From positions 1-5,108 of the forward strand of contig DONH01000428.1 of assembly GCA_003509235.1 (NCBI GenBank): 5,108 nucleotides of DNA, written 5' to 3'. The notes under the pieces were generated by a model. It worked only from the letters and a program-made list of their open reading frames with translations, was not told the DNA's origin and did no database searches. This DNA comes from Planctomycetaceae bacterium. Lineage in GTDB: Bacteria > Planctomycetota > Planctomycetia > Pirellulales > UBA1268. The translations under genes were made by a program, and so were the position numbers. Below are positions 1 to 5,108 of this stretch, piece after piece. How positions within the stretch are numbered: the stretch's first letter is position 1; the number at the start of each line of letters is the position of its first letter.

Positions 1-120
1 GCCGCCGCGTCGATACCTTCTGCGACGACCACCATGGCCACCTTGACCGCCTTGTTGACCGCCTTGACCTCCGCCATAGCCTGAACGACCACCTGATCGA
101 GAACGTCTACGCTTTGCCAT
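1..120 (-). CDS. Gly/Arg/Gln-rich basic protein, N-terminal fragment
   Basis: This is an open frame on the minus strand with ATG at 120-118, running off the left edge after 40 codons. The visible protein starts MAKRRRSRSGGRSGYGGG, continues with a GGQGGQQGGQGGHGG tract, then a second basic patch (RRRRYRRGG). Such RG/GQ-rich basic tails are common on nucleic-acid-binding proteins, so an RNA- or DNA-binding role is a reasonable inference, but no folded domain is visible and the family cannot be named. The start is supported by the strong compositional bias beginning exactly at the ATG and by a weak purine stretch (AAAGAAG) just upstream. An ATG at 133-131 is in another frame and stops quickly. 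The gene is divergent from the exported protein gene to the right. Low-complexity frames can be spurious, which limits confidence. Confidence 0.6.
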   Translation of the reverse strand, partial: MAKRRRSRSGGRSGYGGGQGGQQGGQGGHGGRRRRYRRGG

Positions 121-149
121 ATTCTTCTTTCATGCTCCGAAAACTACTT

Positions 150-170
150 TTCTGGCCGTTTTGACCAGAA
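150..170 (-). promoter_or_regulatory. Stem-loop in the leader of the Gly/Arg-rich gene
   Basis: The 21 bases form an inverted repeat: TTCTGG pairs with CCAGAA, and one more pair closes inside after a single C/A mismatch, leaving a GTTTT loop. It lies 30 bases upstream of the minus-strand ATG, so it could be an operator or a leader-RNA structure for that gene. There is no U-tract after it on either strand, so it is not an intrinsic terminator. Only the symmetry is seen; the role is inferred. Confidence 0.3.
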
Positions 171-265
171 TATGCCAGTCTTAATTTTGAACTGCCCCAT
201 CGGGGAGTATTCCACCACGAGGCCAACAGCCACGTTCTGAAACCACTAAACACTTCGAGTTGCCG

Positions 266-341
266 ATTCACCTGAATGATTTATTCATGAATAACTGCCA
301 AGCAGAAAACACAATCACGTGATGAACCGAATAGCTGTTCG
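266..341. repeat. Cluster of four small palindromes
   Basis: Four inverted repeats sit within 76 bases: ATTCA-CC-TGAAT at 266-277, the perfect 14-base palindrome TTATTCATGAATAA at 281-294, the perfect 10-base palindrome ATCACGTGAT at 314-323, and CGAATAGCTGTTCG at 328-341 (one mismatched pair). The first two share ATTCA/TGAAT half-sites. This is the pattern expected of a multi-site operator for a dimeric regulator, but no regulator is encoded in the window and short palindromes also arise by chance. Confidence 0.4.
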
Positions 342-542
342 TGCTGCGGTAGAAACCGTTTCTTATCCACCCCGTACCACCAGGGCGATATCGAGAGGGA
401 AACACATATCCCTAGGCAAAAACCATGAGTCGAACGCACCGAGATGGGCAAATCAACAATTCGCCGACTCTGGCGGAATAGCACGTTCTCTCACGAGGAC
501 GCCCTCTCCAACCCACCCAGTTGCATCCACCACATTTGGCGG

Positions 543-554
543 ATTCGACCGAAT
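543..554. repeat. ATTC-N4-GAAT inverted repeat
   Basis: ATTCG-AC-CGAAT is a perfect 5+2+5 inverted repeat. It has the same ATTC-N4-GAAT outline as the repeat at 266-277 in the same spacer, which suggests a shared recognition site. At this length chance is a real alternative. Confidence 0.3.
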
Positions 555-790
555 TTGAACGAAACTCTGTGCATCCATTTACAATTCTGAGGCAAAAACC
601 TGCACAAGAATCGAAATGTTTACCCCAAGCAAGCTAGTCCTCAGGGAGCCCCGTTCGCACCGTCGCGATACATGGGTATCACTACGCACAAAGTATCCAC
701 ACGACAGCGGGACTCGTCAAGTAGCCCATTCATCGTCCGTAAATCCGAGAAATAGGTCGCCTAGGGCGTTTAGCGAAGCCGTTTTGAGTA

Positions 791-821
791 TTTCCACGGA
801 AACTCCTTACTTTTCGGAAAA
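791..821. repeat. Two adjacent GGAAA-type inverted repeats
   Basis: TTTCC-AC-GGAAA at 791-802 and TTTTC-G-GAAAA at 811-821 are perfect short inverted repeats, each containing CGGAAA, spaced 18 bases apart. They lie 90-120 bases upstream of the ATG at 912, where an operator or promoter of that gene could sit. No regulator can be named. Confidence 0.25.
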
Positions 822-898
822 TCTTCTCTGATTTCTCTGCAGCGTTTGACCGATACAACCAACAATGGTGGCCCGGTGCTGCCGCTGAACGTTTATGT

Positions 899-904
899 AG
901 AGGT
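899..904 (+). promoter_or_regulatory. Shine-Dalgarno site deciding the start at 912
   Basis: AGAGGT ends seven bases before the ATG at 912, a normal spacing. The longer frame beginning with TTG at 846 has no such site, so this favours 912 as the start of the exported protein. Confidence 0.55.
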
Positions 905-911
905 CCCAACG

Positions 912-2777
912 ATGTTAGGAATTAGTCTGACGCACCTGTACCAATTCAAGTCCCAACAGTTTTTGAAGGCTCCTGGATTCGGTACGGCGAAGCGCACTGT
1001 TTTCAAGCCAACCACTTCACTTCCTGCATTCATATGCTGGCTCGCCTTGTGTGCAATCCCTGCACAGGGGCAAGAACTAAATTCCCTTACCTTACACCAA
1101 TCGATTCCTGCAGCTCAGACCGTCGCTGCGCGATACCAACGGCCGGTTTTGGTGATGTTCACTGCAGAATGGAGCCCGGCGTCGGCCCAACTTCGTAAAC
1201 ATGTTCTCACTGATGCTGACGCGGTATCGTTATTGTCTGCATGTTTCGAGTGCGTTTTAATTGACGTTGACGCACATCCTGACATAACCAACGAACTTCA
1301 CATTCAGCACGTTCCAAGTGGGTGCATTCTCGACACCAACGGCAAAGTAATCACACGATTTGAATGCCCCAGTTCCACTGCCTTGTTCATTGCAACGGTT
1401 GCCCGGCAATTACCGCAAACAAGTACTAGGGCGCAGATTGATGGTCAATCATCGAGCCTCGAAAACGCGATCTCGGTTACTGCTGCGACACCAAAAATTT
1501 CAACTGACTTTTCTACCGCTGGTACTCTTCTCGCTGATGGTGCGGCCACTGGTCCAACGACTGCATCAGAATCTGTCAGCGGTATCGCGGCTAAAGTTCG
1601 TGGACTATCGAGTTTCGCAATGACTGAAGCGTCTCCTCCTGAGACCATTCGTCAACCGATCACACAAGACAAAATTTCACAAGAGAAGATTTCAGTCACT
1701 CGCTATCCATCGACTGAACAGACAGTTCCAGTTCAGGATTTAGTCGCAACAAATGATCAACAAACACAGTCATCTCGGTTTCAAGCCAATGCTGACGAAC
1801 CGGCTACTACAACGGCGCCCTGGCATCCAGCGCCAGAGCCTTCCGTCGCAACTGAAGCCGCAACACCAGGAAGCATCGCCGCAGCCACCACCCCATGGAA
1901 GCCGGAGATCGGACACCTTCATCCTGAAACGGCAACACCAGCAGGCCCAAATCAGATCGCATCCTCTCTCGACACAACGCCACGGGTAATCCCGGTCGCG
2001 CCCAAAGCCACCGCTTCCTCCTCATTGATCAACCCCAAACCGGAACACATTGAGCCACGAAGCATGGCCCAATCACCATGGCTGCCCGCAGCAGCCGGGG
2101 CAGCCGTCGCATCCTCAACACAGTCGTATAACGCCACCGCTACCGCTCCGAATCAATCCGCCGCATCACAACGGTCCGTTGCAGCAACCGAGAAAACCAA
2201 CGAGCAATCGGCAGAGACAGTAGACACGCCTCAACAGACTATTAATCCGCTACTGGCTGCTATCCAGAAACCATTTAGCGTTTTTTCTTCGCAACCACAG
2301 ACACAGGAAAAGAAACAGACTGTCAGGAAGCCAGCCCAGGCTACATATGCGAGCCAGGCCGCAGGCATTGATGATCTGGAAGAAACGCCGCCCCAGAAAA
2401 CGATGCCTCTTGGCCTTGAGGGCTACTGTCCTGTCGCCCTGATGGAGACAGGAAACTGGGTCGAGGGACAAGCACGGTGGGGCGCACGACATCGTGGTAG
2501 AACCTATCTGTTTAGCGGCCTCGAGCAACAGCAGACGTTTCTCTCTGATCCAGACCGTTATTCCCCTGCACTATCAGGAGACGACCCGGTCGCTGCTATC
2601 GATAGCGGTAAAACAAGTGCCGGCCAACGTCGGTATGGGGTTACCTATCAGAAAAGAATCTATCTCTTTGAAAGCCCTGAAACACGCGCCGCATTTGCAG
2701 CTAATCCACAGCGATACACCAGTAGAGTCATGCTTGCCGAACAGCCATCACAGAGTGACGGCACAGTACTCCGTTGA
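912..2777 (+). CDS. Exported thioredoxin-like protein with tandem C-terminal YHS-like modules
   Basis: The product has 621 residues from ATG 912. The frame stays open upstream to TTG 846 (643 residues) without a ribosome site; TTG 963 would give a more usual signal-peptide length. Residues 37-53 (LPAFICWLALCAIPAQG) look like the core and cleavage region of a signal peptide, so the protein is probably exported. Residues about 58-168 form a thioredoxin-like domain (RPVLVMFTAEW, VLIDVDAHPD, cis-proline in HVPSG). The active site is WSPAS, with both redox cysteines replaced by serine; a CFEC pair lies at 111-114. Residues about 170-495 are a Pro/Ala/Thr/Ser/Gln-rich linker, presumably disordered, with three PW(H/K/L)P motifs. 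Residues about 500-554 and 556-606 are two YHS-like modules (GYCPVAL/RGRTYLFSG/DPDRYSPAL, then DDPVAAIDSG/KRIYLFES/NPQRY) that lack most metal-binding cysteines of classical YHS domains. I infer a non-catalytic envelope role, perhaps binding; the exact function is unknown. Confidence 0.85.
   Translation: MLGISLTHLYQFKSQQFLKAPGFGTAKRTVFKPTTSLPAFICWLALCAIPAQGQELNSLTLHQSIPAAQTVAARYQRPVLVMFTAEWSPASAQLRKHVLTDADAVSLLSACFECVLIDVDAHPDITNELHIQHVPSGCILDTNGKVITRFECPSSTALFIATVARQLPQTSTRAQIDGQSSSLENAISVTAATPKISTDFSTAGTLLADGAATGPTTASESVSGIAAKVRGLSSFAMTEASPPETIRQPITQDKISQEKISVTRYPSTEQTVPVQDLVATNDQQTQSSRFQANADEPATTTAPWHPAPEPSVATEAATPGSIAAATTPWKPEIGHLHPETATPAGPNQIASSLDTTPRVIPVAPKATASSSLINPKPEHIEPRSMAQSPWLPAAAGAAVASSTQSYNATATAPNQSAASQRSVAATEKTNEQSAETVDTPQQTINPLLAAIQKPFSVFSSQPQTQEKKQTVRKPAQATYASQAAGIDDLEETPPQKTMPLGLEGYCPVALMETGNWVEGQARWGARHRGRTYLFSGLEQQQTFLSDPDRYSPALSGDDPVAAIDSGKTSAGQRRYGVTYQKRIYLFESPETRAAFAANPQRYTSRVMLAEQPSQSDGTVLR
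1664..1693 (+). repeat. 15-base in-frame tandem repeat in the linker
   Basis: ACAAGACAAAATTTC (1664-1678) is followed directly by ACAAGAGAAGATTTC (1679-1693), with two mismatches. It encodes TQDKIS-QEKIS in the linker of the exported protein. The unit is five codons, so the frame is kept. It looks like a slippage duplication that has begun to diverge. Confidence 0.7.
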
Positions 2778-2802
2778 ATCCTCATCGCTAGAAATATACT
2801 CT

Positions 2803-4368
2803 TCAGTACCAATCAACCTCAACTGGGCGTGCCCATCCTTGGCAACGACCAACAGCATTTTGCCACTGATCAAGCCGTTGCCGACGTTGTGACTCGTCAA
2901 TCTGAGGATGAAATGTTTTCTCAATGCCTCTGGCTTCTGAAATCGCAGCCGCGCTTGGATAAAAATCGGTTGCGAGACCTGCTAGCAACCCGGCGCCCAG
3001 CGCTGTCGTCTCCAGAACAGCAGGACGGTCAACCGGTACGCCGAGCACATCTGCCTGAATTTGCATGAGTAGGTCATTGACGCAGGCACCTCCATCGACG
3101 CGGAGGCGAGGGAGTCGATGGCCGCTTGAAGCCTCGAGGCAGCCCAGTACCTCTGCTACTGATAAGGCAATTGCATCAAGAGCAGCTCGAGCAATGTGCG
3201 ATTTTTCGGTCGAACGCGTTAAGCCGACAATCAAGCCCCGAGCAAAAGGATCCCAGTGCGGCGTACCGAGCCCTGCAAGAGCTGGCACGAGTACAATACC
3301 ACCCGCGTCTGAAACACTTCTGGCCAGTGGCTCAATGTCACTCGATCGTTCTATCAGCCCAAGGCCGTCACGCAACCACCCAACAAGTGCTCCTGCCACG
3401 AACACCGAGCCCTCAAGACAGTACGACTTCAATGCTGGACCGGGTCCAAGCGAACACCCCGGTGTTGCCAGCAACCCCTTTGCATCGAGTACTGGTTTCG
3501 TACCGGTCGATTCAAGAAGAAATGCACCTGTTCCATATGTTGCCTTCGCATCACCCGCCTCAACACAGCCATGTGCAAAAGCAGATGACTGCTGGTCACC
3601 AGCACATCCGGCAATAGGAATAGGTGCGCCGAGCCACCCGTCGTCCACTTCACCAAAGATTCCCGATGACGGCTGCACCTGCGGCAACATGGCGCGCGGC
3701 ACGTTGAATATTTTCAGGAGTTCATCTGACCACTCGCCAGTCGAGATATCAAAAAGCAGCGTACGACTTGCATTCGTGACATCTGTGGCGTGTACACGTC
3801 CACCGGTTAATCGCCATATGAGAAAGCTGTCAACTGTGCCAAACAACACCTCACCACATTCACAGCGTTCTCTTAAACCATCATACTTTTCAAACAAATG
3901 CATGATTTTCGTGGCTGAAAAGTACGGGTCGATGAGCAAGCCGGTTCGCCTTCGAACTTCCGGCTCAAGACCGTCCCCCTTCAGTCGCTCACAAATGGGT
4001 GCCGACACACGACTCTGCCACACAATCGCTGGAGCAACTGGATTCCCAGTAGCCCGATCCCACAAAACGGTCGTCTCCCGCTGATTTGTGATACCAATCG
4101 CAGCGACCTCTTCTGGTCGCACTCCAGCTTCTGAAAGGCATTGGCTTGCGCAACCAATTTGGGTCCTCCAGAGATCTTCAGGGTCGTGCTCGACGACAGC
4201 CTGATCGACTCCACCGCCGTCCGCCCCCGTTTCCATGCTGCGGACATGCTGCGGAAAGGTTTCTTGCTTCGTAGCAAGTGGTCGTCCTGCTTTATCAAAA
4301 AGAATTGCTCGGCTTGATGTTGTTCCCTGATCGAGCGCCAGCACACATCGTTTCGTCGAGTTTGTCAT
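2803..4368 (-). CDS. glpK: Glycerol kinase
   Basis: Cytoplasmic FGGY-family kinase, EC 2.7.1.30: glycerol + ATP gives sn-glycerol 3-phosphate + ADP. The 521 residues compare with about 500 for the family. Visible motifs are the N-terminal phosphate-binding DQGTTSSR (13-20), NQRETT (95-100), IVWQSR (115-120), DPYFSATK (147-154), FGTVDSFLIW (176-185), TNASRT (198-203), AGDQQ (256-260), TYGTG (277-281), PHWDPFARGLIVGLTR (370-385), VDGGA (424-428) and ETTALGAG (453-460). The glycerol-binding residues known from E. coli GlpK all have counterparts: R97, E98, W117, Y149, D258, Q259. The enzyme should be active. One oddity: between F38 and VEHDP there are 20 residues instead of about 9, and the usual PGW is replaced by a Gly-rich stretch; an 11-base tandem repeat lies at that spot. 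No equivalent of the E. coli C-terminal EIIA-Glc site is evident. ATG 4368 follows GAGGAA. It lies downstream of glpD, probably in one operon. Confidence 0.97.
   Translation of the reverse strand: MTNSTKRCVLALDQGTTSSRAILFDKAGRPLATKQETFPQHVRSMETGADGGGVDQAVVEHDPEDLWRTQIGCASQCLSEAGVRPEEVAAIGITNQRETTVLWDRATGNPVAPAIVWQSRVSAPICERLKGDGLEPEVRRRTGLLIDPYFSATKIMHLFEKYDGLRERCECGEVLFGTVDSFLIWRLTGGRVHATDVTNASRTLLFDISTGEWSDELLKIFNVPRAMLPQVQPSSGIFGEVDDGWLGAPIPIAGCAGDQQSSAFAHGCVEAGDAKATYGTGAFLLESTGTKPVLDAKGLLATPGCSLGPGPALKSYCLEGSVFVAGALVGWLRDGLGLIERSSDIEPLARSVSDAGGIVLVPALAGLGTPHWDPFARGLIVGLTRSTEKSHIARAALDAIALSVAEVLGCLEASSGHRLPRLRVDGGACVNDLLMQIQADVLGVPVDRPAVLETTALGAGLLAGLATDFYPSAAAISEARGIEKTFHPQIDESQRRQRLDQWQNAVGRCQGWARPVEVDWY
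4234..4255 (-). repeat. Perfect 11-base tandem duplication inside glpK
   Basis: CATGCTGCGGA occurs twice back to back on the plus strand (4234-4244, 4245-4255). On the coding strand this is TCCGCAGCATG twice, read once as PQH and once in a different phase as RSM. The unit is not a multiple of three, so the copies are read in different frames. It sits at the edge of the extra loop of GlpK (residues about 42-58). Confidence 0.85.
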
Positions 4369-4375
4369 GTACCGA

Positions 4376-4381
4376 TTCCTC
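4376..4381 (-). promoter_or_regulatory. Shine-Dalgarno site of glpK
   Basis: On the minus strand GAGGAA is followed seven bases later by the ATG at 4368. This supports that start and shows glpK has its own ribosome entry in the 67-base gap after glpD. I see no hairpin in the gap, which agrees with co-transcription. Confidence 0.6.
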
Positions 4382-4407
4382 GTGCCTTGGAGAAAGGTTA
4401 TGTTACC

Positions 4408-4423
4408 ACTGCTCGTACTGCTC
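4408..4423 (-). repeat. Short direct repeat in the glpD-glpK gap
   Basis: On the minus strand GAGCAGT occurs twice, separated by AC, just after the glpD stop codon. It lies within an eight-codon reading frame (MEQYEQW-stop, 4426-4403). It could be chance. Confidence 0.3.
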
Positions 4424-4435
4424 CATGTTTACAAC

Positions 4436-5108
4436 TCACTGTGAAACAATCTCTTTCCCATAGTACTCCTGCAAATGTGTTATTTCTTTAGTGATAGCCG
4501 ACTCTCGGTCAGAACGTTGCAGATGGCCCATTGCCACAAGGACATCCGCGAGGTCCTGAAGCGTTGCCAGAGACAGTCGAGGATCAAATACCACCATGAG
4601 CCGCCGTTCGATCAAGTCACCAAGAGACACCGCCCATTCTTTCTCTATCACAAATACCGCAGCCGCTGTGGGTAACCCACTATCTCCAATAAGTGGGGGC
4701 AGTTCAGTCGCTTGCGGACATTGTTTCATTGTTTCAAAGACAGCGGGTGCCCGTGCCCCAAAGAGGCCGACAGTCCACTGCACGACTGAATCAACCGATG
4801 CCTCTGGAACGCCTGTTTTCATCGCAAATTCTCGAGTCTGACAGAAACACTCTTCGCGGTCACTTTCTTCCAGACATCCGGGCAGCACTCGCTGACGCGC
4901 TGCATCAACGACAGGCACTTCAAGTTCTGCAAAAATCTTTTGGACTGATTCCTCAGCCAGGCTGCGACACGTTGTCAACTTACCTCCCACGATTGACCAT
5001 GTGGGCATCACCGCATCTTCATGGCGAAGAAGGAGATGGCGTCGGGTTACTGATCCAGGTGCCCTGTGAGAGTGACCGGAAGCACGAGGACCGGGCAATG
5101 GCCGAACA
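4436..5108 (-). CDS. glpD: Glycerol-3-phosphate dehydrogenase, C-terminal part
   Basis: FAD-dependent sn-glycerol 3-phosphate dehydrogenase (EC 1.1.5.3), normally membrane-associated, oxidising glycerol 3-phosphate to dihydroxyacetone phosphate and passing electrons to the quinone pool. The gene runs off the right edge: 223 C-terminal residues are present out of roughly 500-560 typical for the family, and the N-terminal FAD-binding half is missing. The fragment begins with VRPL, the family's VRPL motif, then shows TWSIVGGKLTTCRSLAEE (visible residues 36-53), the conserved GGK-TT segment near the flavin. A C-terminal DAO_C-type helical domain follows, with VVQWTVGLFGARAP (108-121) and EKEWAVSLGDLIERRLM (155-171). 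The usual Tyr of GGKLTTYR is Cys47 here. No internal start is plausible, because homology continues to the window edge. It lies 67 bases upstream of glpK on the same strand, so the pair can convert glycerol to dihydroxyacetone phosphate. Confidence 0.92.
   Translation of the reverse strand, partial: VRPLPGPRASGHSHRAPGSVTRRHLLLRHEDAVMPTWSIVGGKLTTCRSLAEESVQKIFAELEVPVVDAARQRVLPGCLEESDREECFCQTREFAMKTGVPEASVDSVVQWTVGLFGARAPAVFETMKQCPQATELPPLIGDSGLPTAAAVFVIEKEWAVSLGDLIERRLMVVFDPRLSLATLQDLADVLVAMGHLQRSDRESAITKEITHLQEYYGKEIVSQ

Larger units (their letters stand above)
121..911. other. Divergent intergenic spacer, no convincing gene
   Basis: About 790 bases separate the two divergent genes. The short open frames here (for example 319-558 plus, 281-484 minus, 616-831 plus) have no Shine-Dalgarno sequence, no recognisable domain and a composition that looks random, so I do not call them. 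I looked for tRNA, tmRNA, RNase P, SRP and 6S RNA signatures and saw none. I found no convincing sigma-70 or sigma-54 promoter. The spacer does hold several inverted repeats, listed separately, and an 11-base direct repeat AGGCAAAAACC at 414-424 and 590-600. It must contain the promoters of both flanking genes, and its length leaves room for a small RNA. Confidence 0.6.

Noticed and set aside
194..205. CCCC-ATC-GGGG hairpin as a terminator
   Set aside because: The stem is only four pairs and no T-tract follows on either strand.
281..484. 67-codon minus-strand frame in the spacer
   Set aside because: No Shine-Dalgarno site, no recognisable family; it competes with the plus-strand frame and neither looks coding.
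319..558. 79-codon plus-strand frame in the spacer
   Set aside because: No ribosome site, no domain and a random-looking composition; the palindromes at 314-341 overlap its start.
543..560. tRNA-like T-arm (GGTCGAATCC on the minus strand)
   Set aside because: No acceptor stem, anticodon arm or D arm can be assembled around it; the match is explained by the ATTCGACCGAAT inverted repeat.
414..600. Repeated AGGCAAAAACC as direct repeats of a mobile element
   Set aside because: Only 11 bases, no transposase or terminal inverted repeats between the copies, and chance is plausible.
616..831. 71-codon plus-strand frame before the exported gene
   Set aside because: No ribosome site upstream of its ATG, no signal peptide or domain, and it overlaps the inverted repeats at 791-821.
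846..911. TTG start at 846 for the exported protein
   Set aside because: No Shine-Dalgarno site, and the added residues would push the signal peptide even further from the N terminus; ATG 912 has AGAGGT at a good distance.
3065..4084. 339-residue open frame on the plus strand opposite glpK
   Set aside because: It lies wholly antisense to a clear glycerol kinase, has no recognisable domain and a Ser/Pro/Arg-rich shadow composition.

Overview
The window looks like chromosomal DNA from a planctomycete (phylum Planctomycetota), at moderate confidence. The main reason is the gene at 912-2777. It encodes an exported protein with an N-terminal thioredoxin fold, a long Pro/Ala/Thr/Ser-rich linker and two tandem YHS-like modules (GYCPVAL..., RGRTYLFSG, DDPVAAIDSG, RIYLFES), an architecture I associate with planctomycetes. 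The long non-coding divergent spacer and moderate GC content fit as well. I see no mobile element, tRNA, rRNA or CRISPR array.

Layout from left to right. (1) 1-120, minus strand: the first 40 codons of a Gly/Arg/Gln-rich basic protein that runs off the window. (2) 121-911: a divergent spacer of about 790 bases with no convincing gene. It holds a cluster of small palindromes at 266-341, a related inverted repeat at 543-554, a pair of inverted repeats at 791-821, and a stem-loop at 150-170 just upstream of the minus-strand gene. (3) 912-2777, plus strand: the thioredoxin-like/YHS-like protein. Its thioredoxin active site reads WSPAS instead of WCGPC. (4) After only 25 bases, 2803-4368, minus strand: a full-length glycerol kinase gene (glpK). 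(5) 67 bases upstream of it, 4436 to the window edge, minus strand: the C-terminal 223 residues of glycerol-3-phosphate dehydrogenase (glpD).

How the genes work together: glpD and glpK lie on the same strand, in the order glpD then glpK, and probably form a glycerol catabolic operon. GlpK phosphorylates glycerol to sn-glycerol 3-phosphate, and GlpD oxidises that to dihydroxyacetone phosphate, which enters glycolysis. The convergent exported gene has no evident link to glycerol metabolism.

The best leads are an 11-base perfect tandem duplication inside glpK at the edge of an extra loop that replaces the usual PGW motif, the loss of both catalytic cysteines in the thioredoxin-like domain alongside a displaced CFEC motif, and the palindrome cluster in the divergent spacer. 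I did not find a clear new multi-gene system.
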